Source: Gymnorhina tibicen
Taxonomy: Eukaryota; Chordata; Aves; Passeriformes; Artamidae
Direction: 5' to 3'
Length of the DNA: 64,000 bases
Assembly (NCBI GenBank): GCA_013399875.1
Contig: VXAZ01008245.1
Coordinates: 166,310-230,309, forward strand
Under the pieces are notes generated by a model. That model saw only the letters and a program-made list of their open reading frames with translations. It did not search any database and was not told where the DNA came from. The position numbers were made by a program, and so were the translations under genes. Of the stretch, positions 26,101 through 38,870 are shown piece after piece. The number at the start of each line of letters is the position of its first letter. The first letter of the stretch is position 1.

Positions 26101-29100
26101 TCCATGTGCAGCTAAACAGAATCATACATATCAAAAGGATATAAAAAAAGCTACATATGCTAATACAAGATGTGTACGTGAGCTCCAAAGATCATTTACT
26201 CCAGACATAAAGTAGTAGGTGCCAAGTTTGATCAGGATATCAAAGGTACTCTAGGACCTGTCAAGTGTGACTCTTCCATGTTCTTCTGAAAATTTTAACA
26301 TGAAAAGACAAGGCAGAAAAGGGTCTGACATTATTAACAATGACAAGATCCTTCCCCAGCACTCCTTGCTTATTTCCCCCTAATGAGCTTTGGTAGGACA
26401 GATGCTCTGATGAGGAGCTGTCGCTGCAGCAGCAGCAGCTCAGTGTGATGTTGAGATGTGAGGCTGGTCCCTGCCTGTCCCACACCCACTGGCTGGTGGG
26501 TGGTGGGACAGAACCTGGGCAGCTGTTTGCTGGGGGCACAGAACCCCCAGGGCAAGCTCCAGTTTGTCAGCAAACAAACAATGAGAGTGCATTGCCTGGC
26601 AGTAGGGAAAGGAATTGAAGCCTATTAAACGGGAGTTCAGACAATCTGGCAGAATTGGAAATGCTGGGAGAAATTTCGAGTGTTGGGAAGCAGGTGAAAA
26701 TTTTAAATGGTCTCTTTGTAAATGAAACTATTCACAAGGATAGATGCATGGCAGGACAATAATCCTATTGGACATAACCCTGCCTTTATTTGGGTCGAAA
26801 GGTCGCTGTTTTGTGCCATGTGCTAATTTCTACATTGCAGCTCTTGCACATTCAGATGTATGATCAGAGCTGGACTGCAGCATGGGGAGGTCAGAAACCT
26901 TGCAAAAAACCTGTGTCGAAACACAGCACCAGGAGGATGGTCTGCTAGGGGCTGAGTATGACAGAAAGAGCCTCAGCTTGATGAGGAAAAATACTGTTAT
27001 CAGCTGTGGATGTGAAGGTTGATTTATTGTGTCTGTAGAATGAAAAGGAGGCTGGTCAGAAAGGCACCGGTGTTTCTCAGGGCAGTTTGCAAGGATCACT
27101 GCTCTTTGGGAAATATCTCTTGCACAAAACATTATTCCTCTCACTAGGCAGATGAGGTGGTGACTGCACCTTCCTGGCAGCCTCGCTCTCTGATGCTGTT
27201 TGGTTTGCCTGCAGGCTGTATGAGCAGTAATGCTATCATTATAACTCAGGCTTGACAGCAGTGACAGCGACTAATGTGTCATTTGACTGGGAGAAGGGGC
27301 ATCGCTTGTTTTTTTTAGACAAGGCAGGACTAGAAGTTCAGCTGCTTGATGGCACAGTGAAGTGCTTTTGTCCCGAGTGCCGTGTCAGTACGAAGCTGCA
27401 GTGCATTTATTGAGCACTGAATAAAACATTTTTCTCCCCTCCCCTTCCCGTGTGTCGCTGGCTAAGAAGTGCAAAGCTATCAAAATCAACAATTAGTACT
27501 GAGAGAGACTGGTAGCAAACCCGTGGTTTTTCCCTTCTAGCTTATTCTGACATAGTTTTAGTTATGTATTCATTATTTTCTAAGTCGTTATGCCACTTTG
27601 ACAGTAGTGCCAAATGAAGGAGGAAGGCAAAGCCCCGCTGCATCAACTTCCATCTTCCACTGTACGTTGTAACTTTGGAGTTTTGCTGCTTTATTGTTCT
27701 CTTTGTGCCTACAGCTAACGATTCCTGCGTGATTATTAACTGGAGCTGCAACTGCAAAGTTTATCTGCAAACAGAACAAAGCAGTCAATCATACCCATTT
27801 GTTTCTTCACAGCTGCTAGATCTTTTACCTCTACAGTTTATAAATCTAGAGCTTGACTTGAATCCCCATTTTCTTCTCTTGATATTATTTATTACAATGA
27901 TTTACTGTCTGGTATCCATTTATGTCTGGCTTCATACAAGACCTCTGTTATTTTTAGACTGGTCAGAGGAGAACTATTGGGTGCACGGGTCCAGTTTTGT
28001 GGAGATGTGCCCACAGATTTCAGTGTAAGTTGGATCAGGCCAGTGATGAATGAGGCTGTGACTAAATTTTTACTGCCTTTCACTCAGAAGAAACATATGT
28101 GCCCAAACCCACTAAAATTCATGTGCCCAAAAGTGCTAAAATTCATCCGTGTTCTGGGATCATGTTAAACAAAAAAGTGGTAAAGGCACAGAGCTCCTTC
28201 TTCCTCTAAATACCAAAGCAATGTCCCTAAGATTTTCTTCAGGAAAAATGAAGTTGGCTTGCACAAACAACCTTGAAACAAAAATCCAGTGATCAGTGGG
28301 TGCTGTGGTTCTGTTCTGGAAAGGAAAGGCAAATCTCTTCTGTCCTATTCTGCTCCCATTTCGTTTCCTCAATCAACAAAGAAAATAAATATGCCCAAAC
28401 TGGAGGAAAAAATATCCCCATAAATGTAAATCTCTAATATGTAATCTAGCATAGAATGAAAAGAATTTCTGGAAAACTGGAAGGTGGTAAAAGAAAATTT
28501 TAATTTTTTACATTTTTTCTCTTTTTTTTTCCTTTTCTTTTCTTTGTCCAAATTTAAGTGAAGCTAGATCTCCAGTACCTGCAATCTCCTGCAAAGCATC
28601 TTGCTTTTATTTCAAATTGTTAATGCAAGTGAACTGCAGTAGCATCATACCCTAACCAGCATTTCTGCTGTAGTCTAGGGGCTCTGCCTTCTTTCACATT
28701 TAATGTTTGAGCAGCAGATGGAGCAAAGGACCAGAGAAATACTTTCTGGATCAAAGTGCTTAGAGGAAGCGACAGGACAGGAGGGAGGGAGAGGAGCAGG
28801 ACAGCTGCAGCGCGGTCCCTGGGAGCAAAGGGGATGACGGTAACAAGGGCTGGGGGCCAGGGGGCAGCGCATGGGGGGTGCAGGGCACCCGGGGGCACCT
28901 TCCCTTGGCCTCCAGCAAAGTCTGGATAAACGCTGTGCAAAGGGCAGCATTTCTATGAGTTTTTGAGCCCTGGGAGGTTAAAGGACAACGGACTATTATT
29001 CTCTCCACCCTGGTTGCAAGAAATTAAATGAATACTGTCAGCACTTGGAAGAAATATATATTTTTGCTTCCCAAGTTTCAGTGCCTAGACTCTATGATTA

Positions 29101-30637
29101 TGAAAAGCTATCAATTTCTGCAAAAAAGCCTAAGATCATATTTCAGAGAGGCTAGGAAATATAAGCTTTCAAGGTTCAAAAACTAAGCTGGAAAATATAA
29201 GAACTCAAGGAAAGTCACCTTAAAGCCTGACACAAGACTTCCAAGTGTTTGAACTGGGCAGTCTGAGGTGAAGTTGTTGGCCCATCATGGGAATAGGTTC
29301 CCTAGGTAAGAAGGGATGCTGAAGGATTTTTTAAGATAAAATTTTGGCAAAGTTGCGTTAGGAATGATTATGTTCTAGTTGGTTCTGTGATAAGGCTGAG
29401 GGGTTAGACATGACTAGTTTCGTGTGTGTCCTTCTAGCCTTATTGCCTCTTGTGTCCCTCCTGGTTTGAAGCAACTTCTCTGTGCCAAGATCTTCTGCAG
29501 AGGAAAAAAGTATTTGATTTTCAGGTGTGCTGCTAATGATTTACATAATTCGTAAGAAAACTTTTACTCAAAATGAGAGAGAAAACAGTTGCTGATATGT
29601 TGAAGGGCAATCTGGCCTTTTATTTTATATGCACACTCTTTCTTATTAGATAAATAAACAGCATGAAACTTTATTATTTATTTAGGATAATGAGTCAGAA
29701 GTAAATGTGAAATTTCTCTGAGTCTACACAAAATGCTGGCTGTCATGTGTATTAAAAAAAAAATCCATGACATACTTCCAAACTACTGCAAAGCTCTGTA
29801 TTTTTAAATTATCTCCTAAGTAGTGACAACTTTGATGACTTGTTGGTTCATATAACGCTTATTTTGTTATCACAACAAGTAATTTTTTCTAAGCACCTCA
29901 ACATTTCAATTGTAGACCTGATTGCAATTCCTTTTCAACCCCTTTATATTCCCATTAAGTTTGGCTGAAAGGTGTCACATGTTTTGCTTTGCTTGGGTTC
30001 AGTGCTGACAGTTATACCAACGCATTGGAGCAGCTATTTCATCTGCCATCAGACACACACGAGGTCATTCCCTGCTAGTCAGTAAATTAAAAATGCTAAA
30101 ATCTCTGCTTTTATTTTGCCTGTTGCCTGTACTTTGGAGATGTTTGTTGCCATCTCCTACCTGAAGGTTGTGTGGCGGTTTGCATTTGGTAATTTGGTAA
30201 TAATGCACTGGAAAGGTACATAAGTAATTTTCTCCTTAATACTGCAGATGTAGAAACAGATGAAAAAGACAAATGTTAATAGGAAGGTGGTTATGAAGGG
30301 TCCTTATGGATCTTCTCTTCTCGGAAAGCTTCTGTGTCTCATTCATGTCTGTGCCAAGTCCTTGTCTTCAGGGCTTGATATATTGATTAAAAGCTCAGCT
30401 TAACCCTTACTCCATCTATCTTCTAATTTCCATCTTTCATATGTGACACTTTTCCCTTAAATCTTGTGCTGAATTGTAAGACAATTAAGCAGCCCTTAAC
30501 CTTTTCATGGCTGTTTTAATCACGTCAGGGCTCCCATTTATGGGTTTGCTTTGATCTGGACATCAAAAGATCAAATTAATAATGGAAAATGGAAGTGTTA
30601 CCAACATGAATTCTTTTGCCACATCATCTGCTTTGAC
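23133..30637. other. Unique non-coding DNA, no gene seen
   Basis: Mixed-composition DNA with no recognised repeat apart from the 24-bp duplication at 28.1 kb. A short purine- and G-rich island at 28,755-28,920 (GAGGGAGGGAGAGGAGC, then G-runs) stands out from AT-rich surroundings. It is flanked on the left by a T-rich tract at 28,499-28,545. From 29.0 kb to the CR1 the DNA is AT-rich and closed in all frames. Confidence 0.7.
28097..28144 (+). repeat. 24-bp tandem duplication, two copies
   Basis: Copy 1 (28,097-28,120) and copy 2 (28,121-28,144) both start ATGTGCCCAAA and end CTAAAATTC. They differ at only a few central bases. This is a simple local duplication, probably by replication slippage, and a possible length polymorphism. 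Confidence 0.9.
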
Positions 30638-31692
30638 AGTTGCTGCTGGGTGAAAAACTGGCTGGATGGCCAATCCCAGAGAGTGATGGTGAATGAAATT
30701 AAATCCAGTTGGCAGCTGGTCACAAGTGGTCTTCCCCAGGGCTCAGTACTGGGGCCAGTTCTGTTTAATATCTTGACTGGTGATCTGGATGAGGGGATTG
30801 AGGCCACTCTCAGTCAGTTTGCAGATAATACCAGGTTTCGTGGGACTCTTGATCTGCTGGAGGGCAGGAAAGCTCTGCAGAGGGACCTGGACAGGCTGGA
30901 TCAATGGCCTGGGGCCAGCTGGATGAGGTTGAACAAGGGCAAGTGCCGGGTCCTGCCCTTGGGTCACAACAACCCCTGCAGTGCTCCAGGCTGGGGCAGA
31001 GGGGCTGCAAAGCTGCCCAGCAGGAAGGGACCTGGGGGTGCTGGTTGGCAGTGGCTGAACACGAGCCAGCTGTGCCCAGGCGGCCAAGAGGCCAATGGCA
31101 CCTGGCCCGTCCCAGCCACGGTGTGGCCAGCAGGACCAGGGCAGTGACTGTCCCCTGTGCCGGGCACTGGCGTGGCCACACCCCAAATCCTGTGTCCAGC
31201 TCTGGGCCCCTCATGGCCAGAGGGACCCTGCGGGGCTGGAGCGTGTCCAGAGAAGGGAACGGAGCTGGGGAAGGGGCTGGAGCACCGGGCTGCCGAGGAG
31301 CGGCTGAGGGAGCTGGGGAGGGCTCAGCCTGGAGAAAAGGAGGCCTGGGAGGGACCTTCTCACTCTCTACAACTGCCCAACAGGCAACAGGAGGTTATAG
31401 CCTGGTGGGGCTCAAGCTCTTCCCCCAAATAACGAGGGATGGGTCAAAAGGAAATGCGTCAGGAGAGGTTTAGATTGGATATTACAACAAATTTCTTCAC
31501 TAAAAGGGTTTTCAAGCATTGAACAGGCTCTGCAGGGCAGTGGTGGAGTCACCAACCCTGCAGGGGTTTAAAAGACGTGTAGATGCACTTGGGGACATGG
31601 TTTAGTGATGGGCTTGGCAGTGCTGGGATAACAGCTGGATTCAACAATCTTAGAGGTCTTTTCCAACCTAAACAATTCTACAATTCTCTGAC
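30638..31692 (+). mobile_element. CR1 LINE, 5'-truncated, sense
   Basis: This is a non-LTR retrotransposon copy in sense orientation. It begins inside the reverse-transcriptase region of ORF2 and runs to the CR1 3' terminus. Seen directly: an RT-like segment with the [14 protein letters not shown] block at about 30,728-30,765. A long G-rich segment follows that still shows the NKGKC and QEANG CR1 signatures. The 3' UTR then reads GGTCTTTTCCAACCT and ends in two near-identical ATTCTACAATTCT-type units at about 31,668-31,690, the usual CR1 terminal microrepeat. Known of the family: avian CR1 copies are nearly always 5'-truncated and seldom carry target-site duplications, which fits here. The exact 5' boundary is approximate, because the 30 or so bases before the conserved WVKNWLDG peptide are not recognisable as CR1. 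It is the largest repeat that lies wholly within the window. Confidence 0.95.
30645..30965 (+). pseudogene. CR1 ORF2 reverse-transcriptase fragment, inactive
   Basis: This is the C-terminal part of the CR1 reverse-transcriptase domain, which in an intact element copies element RNA at a nicked target site. Seen: a continuous frame with [13 protein letters not shown], then [19 protein letters not shown], then a catalytic-motif position reading F-A-D-N (30,818-30,829), then RDLDRLDQW and LNKGKCRVL. In active CR1 copies this motif normally ends in two aspartates. Here the second codon is AAT (Asn), so a metal-binding residue is lost. After about 30,965 the frame no longer follows the CR1 protein. 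The homologous continuation lies in another frame and meets a TGA, showing at least one frameshift and a nonsense change. The N-terminal RT fingers and the whole endonuclease domain are missing because of the 5' truncation. The copy is dead and is not a host gene. Confidence 0.88.
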
Positions 31693-34120
31693 AGTGACTT
31701 CCTCTTTTTATAATGTGGCAAATTTGCTTGTTTAGCGTCCTCAAGTGCTATCAGAGCAATTCACAGCATTCTGTGGCTTTAGCCCTTCTAATTTTCATTA
31801 GTTATAGCCTCTTTAAAAATTATTTATTAGTATATCAGTTTATTTGCAGAAACCTGATTAAGTTGATGAATAAAGGATTTCCTTAGACTTTTCATAACAC
31901 TGCTAGCAGGCCACTAGACTCCTCTGGGTGCAAGATCTTCAGCACAACTGGCATTAAAAAAGAAAGGATTTTTTAAGAAAAGAAGGTGAATTTTTAATGG
32001 GACTGTGCCATGGTGTTTATGGCGCTGTTCCTCCATGACAGCTGTCTATCAGAACAGATATAATGGTTGCATTTATGTTGTACTCCTCTCCAACCTGCTG
32101 CAACTGCTCTTTGTGTCTCACCATGCGGTGCAGAGCACGTGGTACCCATTGTGGGCACTCTCTCTGCCATGGCTGTGTAGCTCTGGCACTGCAGCACCCT
32201 CACCGTGGTGGAGCAGCTGCATCTGTGTGTGTCTGTGCCTGTCTGCAGTTTCCTACTCAGCGATAATAGGCGCTGATGAGCCGCAGTCTCTGAGCTGTGC
32301 ATAATATTGCCTTGTTTTCACCCAAATGCGAAGAACAACTATTTCACAGACATCTGTGCACACACAAATCTGCTCGTGGAAAGGTTTGCAGGTTGCAGAT
32401 AAAACAGGGAGATAAGATAATGGATCAGACAATCTGACTTCAGATGCACACGAAGAGTTTGTGTATTTTAGGATCCTGCTCTCTGACTGATCTTTTTAGT
32501 GCTCTCTGTGGGAAAAGACAGACCTTTAAAGAAGCTGCCCAGCCAATGTTAAGCTCTAGTAAAACGTTAAGGCTTAAGAAGCAAACTTTTATTGTTGTTT
32601 TCCCCTGCAGAGACAGTGGCATCCGACCCAGGCTGGCCCCCAGGGGCAGATCATGAGAAGATTTAGAGACCTGAAGGAGCAGGAACTTAATGGATTTGAA
32701 AGCAGTAAGAGTTAATTTTCAGTTCCTATCTTTTGGTACCAAACCCCTACTATAAATTTGCCCATGGATCATAAGTTTTTACTTGTACCTGCCACAAGAA
32801 GGAAAACTATTTCTGCCCAGAAACTGTTTTGAAAAGGAAATAGCCCTGGAGAGTAAATATGACACAGCTGAAGGACAACAATTTTCAGCCTTTCTGGTGG
32901 GCAGATTTCATTAACTTTCCAAAGTACATCGTGGATGCTCCTATCTGATTGCATTAACAAAATTCTTTCACAGGCCAAAAAATACTGTATGTAGCCATTG
33001 TGTTGCAGGGAGTGTGGACAAATTCTGGGGAAGGACGAATGAGGGTTGGCATCTTGTTCCTATTTTGGGACAGCTGCACTTTTCATACACCTCCAGGCTG
33101 ATAGATCTTTTTGGGGTGAGTGTTCCCTGAGAAGAGTTTGTTTCTGCTCCTCTCTGTAAGTCCCTCATGCAAGCCATGCTGGGACTGGTCTTCTATCAGC
33201 ATGGGCTGATTAAGCTTCCTGGAAGTTCACGATTTCTCTGAACAACCAAGTTTAGACAAGGCACTGGAGACAGCAAAAATCTGCCTACAGATGCCCTCAT
33301 TCCTCATAAGCATTTATATGAGTATTATTCCCACCATGTCATTGCATGCACTGGCTTGATTACTTCAGGTGCCTGAGTGCTGAAATACAAATGTGCAGTA
33401 TTTAATTCTGTTTCTTGGCACATTTGCTTTAAAGAAGACTGAGAGTTAATTTCCCAGTGTCACTGAGGGCCATAAATAATATGGAATGTGTCAGAAATAA
33501 TTAAGAGACGATGGTGAACACTACAACCTCAGAAACAGACATTATTTGCAAATAACTTTTGGCTAAATTCATGAGTATCTACATCAACAATGAGAATTTG
33601 TTATAAGTGGATGAGTTGTCATTTATTTTTCTTCACAGTGCTTGCTATTGCCTTGTCTTTAGACCTGGGTGGAATCAAGAGCAATTTCACACGATGCTTT
33701 TGAAAGAACAGGAGGAATCTCTAGAAACTTTATCTTTCAAAACATTTTACTACACTTCCCAATTATTAATTGCCAAAACTTGTCTTGTGGCCAGACAATA
33801 CTGTTCTGTTTGTACTCAGCCAAAGACACTTTTCTACTTCCCTAAACTGCAAGATTTTCTTGTCTTTGTGCCGAGCTGAATCTGAAGCCCTGGAGGTGGT
33901 GGGACTGAAGCGCTGCTGCAGCCTCAGCTAGGGAGCAGTTTGGGCTGTGCTGCTCAGGCTCAGAACAGAGCACTGCCAGGGATCTGAAGGTGTCCTGCAG
34001 GGCCAGCACGGCCGGGGTGACACTGTGGGTGCCTGCCCTTCACCTCGGTTTGGAAAATGGGCCTTGCAACTTCACCAGCTCAGGCTGCTCGTGGTGATTT
34101 GGATTTCAGGTTTCTTTTAC

Positions 34121-34510
34121 CTTACAGGTGAAGTACACGGTTGAAGCACAGGTGTCGAGGACGAAATGATAAAGCAAACCCCGTTCCCCGGTGTTGTGTG
34201 CTGGTAAATCCATCCTCTTCACGTGCATCCACGGCACTCTGTGCGCTCTGAGCCTGCTGCCTGTGCTGGGGCCCCTGGTGAGGACCCCAGTGAGGAGGGT
34301 CCCCAGCAGGACAGAGCTGCCTCCTCTGACAACCCTGCACGTCTCCCTCTTCTCCCAGAGCAGGAGGCTGTACTGGTTGGACACAGCCCACCCCAGTGTC
34401 TTCTGGTAAATCACAGCAAACAGGCTGCCTTTCCTGCAGGCAGCATCCTGGCAGCTGCCTCCTGCACCCTGTGCCAGCTCTGCGTGTGTCAGCTGTTCTG
34501 GTGTAAAATC
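34121..34510 (-). other. Exon-like open block in a GC-rich island
   Basis: On the minus strand one frame is open for exactly 130 codons. It runs from a possible acceptor (CTCCAGTAG before 34,510) to a possible donor (TGTAAG then GTAAAAG after 34,121). The translation starts DFTPEQLTHAELAQ, includes LGWAVSNQYSLLLWEK at its centre, and ends HFVLDTCASTVYFTCK, with several cysteines. I do not recognise it. Caution: the block is GC-rich, a second minus-strand frame is open over 199 codons here, and a plus-strand frame over 121. Openness alone is therefore weak evidence. A third minus-strand frame further upstream (34,489-34,728) reads protein-like (CFKAVQLHFCGDPALLFYH), which could mean a frameshifted pseudogene. 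It may be a real exon, a decayed gene fragment, or chance. Confidence 0.25.
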
Positions 34511-37170
34511 CTACTGGAGACACGGTGGGGCTGCTCTTGGCTGGGAGAGGCCAGCGCTGTGTCCACCCCCCTGAAGTTTTCCTCATGATAAAACAGCAGT
34601 GCTGGGTCCCCACAGAAATGGAGTTGTACTGCCTTGAAGCAGCTCTGGGGTTTGGCAGTGAAAATAAATCCCCAGTTGGTGCAGAGATCTGCAGCTCCTG
34701 GTGACTTTGCAGGGAGCACATAGTGCAAGACGGAGCCTCTGCTGCTGCCTAGGAAATAGCTCTGTGTGATGGAAAACCTTTTATCATCAGGAAAAAAAAA
34801 AAGCTGTAGAAAGAACAGGTTATACTAAAGAAACTTGACGTGGTAAGGCAGAGCAAACCAGAATGCTGGTGTGAGGATTACAGTCTGTCCACTTAGGTAT
34901 TTGCATTCCAAAATCATATACTGCATTTTTTTTCTGCCTTGACTGAGATCAGTTATTAGTATACAAACTGATCAAACTACGTGATTTACTTATTACAGAG
35001 GCTGGACAGCATGTAGTGCATAAGAGGAGCAGCTCAGAAATCATCATGGCCAATGCCGATATGCTTTGTTTACCTGTTTGAACTGAAGATCTTTACAGAA
35101 ATTTTGTGTGCTGATGTAATTAGAGGGTCACTGAGGTAGCTGGGCTATCTGAATGTTTTCAGCTGGACATTTCTACATCTAAGAGCTGCATCCAGTAGAT
35201 TTATGGCTTTTTAATTATGGTTTTTGGCATAGGACTTACTTCCTGAGGATCTGAAGAGCTGCTTTTATTTTTAGCATTAATTGCTGAATAATAGGACAGA
35301 TGTGCAGAACAGCATAGCTGAACAAGAAAAAACATTTGTTGAATAATTAAGAAAATGATCTAAAATTGTTAAAGTTTCTCCTCTAGTCTCTTTCCTGAGA
35401 TGCATTGTTTTTCATTGAAGTATTAAGATTCAGGAAATACTAACTAGCAAGTAGCAAAATGATCTTGCAGAGGACGGACTCACTAACTTTGTTCTCAGAG
35501 ACTTGGCACAAGGTAGTTCTGGGCTAGGCAGAAGATAAAAGAGAGTTTATCAACATGATAGATTCTTTTTCATATTTATTTGCTGAAAATCATTGAGAAA
35601 TACCTGTAAACCCTTCCCTGTGGAAATAAAGAGCTGATTTCTCTCAGTTGAAGGAATGGTTTGAAACTTTTTGTTTTTCTTCCAAATCCCATCTGTTTTT
35701 CACTCAGCCCTCTTGGCAGTTACAGGCTCTTATTCACCAGTTAGCAGAAAAACATCTTATCTGTCCATTCTCTTTTGTGCCGTGGCCAACACGAGGTGTA
35801 ACCCCGAGGTGTGTGTGGTGAGTTCTTGCTAATGGGAGGGTCTCTCTAATGGGAGTCTGCACTGAGTGGCGGTCAGTGGGACCCAGATTTCATTGAGTGT
35901 TCCTCACAAAACAGAATCTAGCCTCTGCGTTTAAATAGGTACCAAGAAATCTTGTCCTGGTTTTTATTCCAGTGCTGTAGAACTTTGGGGATTGATCCAA
36001 AGCCTCTCCTACACATTTTCACCGTGTATTTGATATGAAGGGCATGAGTTGTGAAATATTAGTAAGGGATTAGGATTGAGAAATTCCATTTGACTTAATG
36101 GTTCAGGACATTTCTGTTGAGTAGCTGAAATGTGTTAAAACCAGGACATTTAAGCAGTAGGCATTTAAATTAGATGTTAAGGTGTTAAGAGGTATTGAAA
36201 CATCTTGGATTCATTGCTTTTTGGTAGAGTGGCTGTGAATCACTTAAACTTTGAGATTCTTTACTTGATGTATTTTTCTGATGGATCACCCAGGGCTTTT
36301 AAACAAGGGCATAGTAATGCTAGGAACAACTAATTTTTCATGGTCCCTTGTTGAAGTTTCTCAGAGCTGCTGAAAGGTGCTGTACTTACACTGGCCCAAA
36401 TACACATCAGCAGGCAGAGGGAAATGAAAAGGATTTACTGTATAGTAGTTTATCAAAGGCCAAATATATAAAACAAATTCCTTTTTATTTCAAGTAGACA
36501 GAAATAATCCGGGTAGTAGGCTGAACTTTCTTGCACCAAAAGACAAGAAAGATTTTTCTTCATGTAAAAGAAATAAAAATGTCAGTTGGAGGCAGGGGAA
36601 GAATTTTTTTTCTGAAAAAAACCCCAAGCCCTATAAAAATCAGCCTGGTATATAAATAAATTTGTTTGTTAACTGTGTAGAAATTTTCTTTAGTATAATC
36701 TTATTTACTTCTATCTTGTTCTGTAGACCAGGGAAAAGAATAAAAATTGTGCTACTCCTGTGTTACTGCTCCACTGGAACATTTCATTGACACGGAGCTG
36801 TGGCACTACATTTCCATTCCTCTTGACAATTCAGAGCAGGAGTGAACACCTTCTTTGAAACTGAAAATTAAACATTAACATTAAACACAGGAAAAGCCAC
36901 TGGCTAATGGTGAAACCAATCTCCCAGGCTTGTTTTGGCCATGTTGGGCTGTGTGTCCTGGGACCAGTTAATGAATTGCCCATGCCTGGGCTCCGCCATG
37001 TGCAGTTTGCTGTGTGGGCTTATCAAACAGCCAGTGCTGATCAGGGCTTGACATCTAACGTGTGAGAGTGCAAACTCTTCCTTGGCACTGGCACACAAAT
37101 TTTGCCAGTCTGGAATAATAATATAATTTTTTTTTAAAAGGCTGTATAATCTTATGACATCCTTATGGTA

Positions 37171-37216
37171 ATCTTATGTTAGTAACAATGTCAGTTATCT
37201 TATGTTAGTAACAGTG
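37171..37216 (+). repeat. 26-bp direct repeat, two copies
   Basis: ATCTTATGTTAGTAACAATG at 37,171 recurs as ATCTTATGTTAGTAACAGTG at 37,197 with one mismatch over 20 bases. The two are separated by TCAGTT. A shorter related CTTATGACATCCTTATGG stretch lies just upstream. It looks like a local slippage duplication. Confidence 0.88.
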
Positions 37217-38639
37217 CTCAAGCTATGAGGATTCAAATTTAATGTTCTGAAGAGAAAACTAGTCAGATAGAGGCAAGTGAGATTATTCAGCCCAGATGTA
37301 GCACTGTATCATTGTATGAGTACATTTGGACATAGATAAAGGCAATAGAACTTCAAATTCTCCTAAAAATCCACCAAAAATGCATTATGGTGATGAAAGG
37401 TTTATTTGACATTTATTGCTGTACATGTTAATGATGTGCACGGTCCCTGAGTGGGTTACACTGTATATTCATGTGGAAAATTGTGTTTATTCCCCATGCT
37501 TTGATGTGAGAGTGAGCTGCTACAGGAAGCTGAAGACTGCGTCCACCAGCTCTGCCACCCTGATTGTGCATGAAGATCACCCAGATGTACACGCATGCTC
37601 ATTTATTCTCCTTCAGCCCTTAAGATTGTGCAGGTAAGTACAAATATTAACAGCACAAACATATCCAAACCCTCAGCCTGGCTTTCCCTCACTTGTAGTA
37701 GGAGAAAGCTTGGGATTTTACAGATATGTCAAAGCTCCCATGGCCAAAAGTCTCTAAAAACTCTAAAAACTAAAAATAACGTTTCTGGATCTGGGAAGCC
37801 TCCATCCCATATGAGATTGTTGCTGGGTTTAGGGCTGGGTGTTTTTAAATTTTTTTCTTTCACTTCCACCTACTTTGCTGGTGTAGATTTATTTGCCCAT
37901 TATATGTATGATGTTCAGTGCCATATTCAGCGACAACCTCAAAGGACAGAATTTGGGCAAGGAACTAGGAACTTAAATGAAATAACAATCCCCAGGACTT
38001 TTCACAGGTAATAGTTTGAGGGGAAGAAGTGCACGTTGGTTATTGAAGGCAACCTGACTTTCTGTTCCCTGATTATTTTTCTTCTCGGAGTACATGTGTT
38101 AGAGCTGCTTAGGGTCAGTATTCTCAGTGTGGCTTGGATCAGTCTTTCAGCTCAGAAAGCAATTACTCCTTTCATTTTGTTTGGGATATCGCTGCTGCTG
38201 GCAAGGAATCAAGTTCAGACTGGCCGTGTGGAATGACCTGAAGGTCCAGACTTCAGCTGAAATCTCCTGACTGGTCCTGGGCAGAGGGAATTCGCAGTAG
38301 GGATGGTATTTTGTGGCTGCTATTGAGCCAAGGTGTCCCACCTGCCTGGGATGGCTACTCTGAAATGCAGGTGGGTAAGGCAGCTGCTCGCAGGGACACA
38401 CGAGTGTGTGCATCTTCACAGAAACAGCTTTTAAAGTGGTTTCTGGGAGGGGAAAGAATGTTTTGCAGCTTGGTGTTAGCTTCAAGAAATGTGGGTGAAT
38501 GGCTCCCCATGGGTGAAGTTTTAATGCTGATTTAATGCACTGCAGGGGAATATGCAAAAGCCCAGCATGAGTGGACTGACAGCTATTTATTTCAGGAGCT
38601 AAAATATGAATCTCAAATGTTTGTCAGATGTTTTGCCCC

Positions 38640-38870
38640 ATTCTTGGTGAAGAGATACTGTTTAATCAATAAAAATGAATAATTTAAATTCAATATCTTC
38701 CTGTCACTATCAATAATACTTTTGTGAGTGATGTATTACTATTGTAATTCAATTTGTCAGACACCACCAGTTTTACATGACAGTTTGTTAAAATTTTAAA
38801 CTTAATTTACTATAGGCAGTTGACTCAGGCTGTTTGAATTACATTGATGTTTTACCTTAAAAACATTGAT
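38640..38870. other. AT-rich block, candidate conserved non-coding element
   Basis: The stretch holds GTTTAATCAATAAAAATG, ATAATTTAAATTCAATATC and TTTAAACTTAATTTAC, and shows no repeat signature. Nothing coding is seen. It is bounded on both sides by ordinary mixed-composition DNA. Confidence 0.2.

Noticed and set aside
26425..26445. CAG repeat (about four units)
   Set aside because: Too short to be a notable trinucleotide tract.
30743..31473. Several 130-190 codon frames on both strands
   Set aside because: They are shadow frames of the CR1 3' region. Only the RT frame up to about 30,965 has family support.
32005..32304. 99-codon hydrophobic plus-strand frame
   Set aside because: It is rich in Cys, Trp and Leu from CTG/TGG-rich DNA. 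An equally long minus-strand frame overlaps, and there is no splice context.
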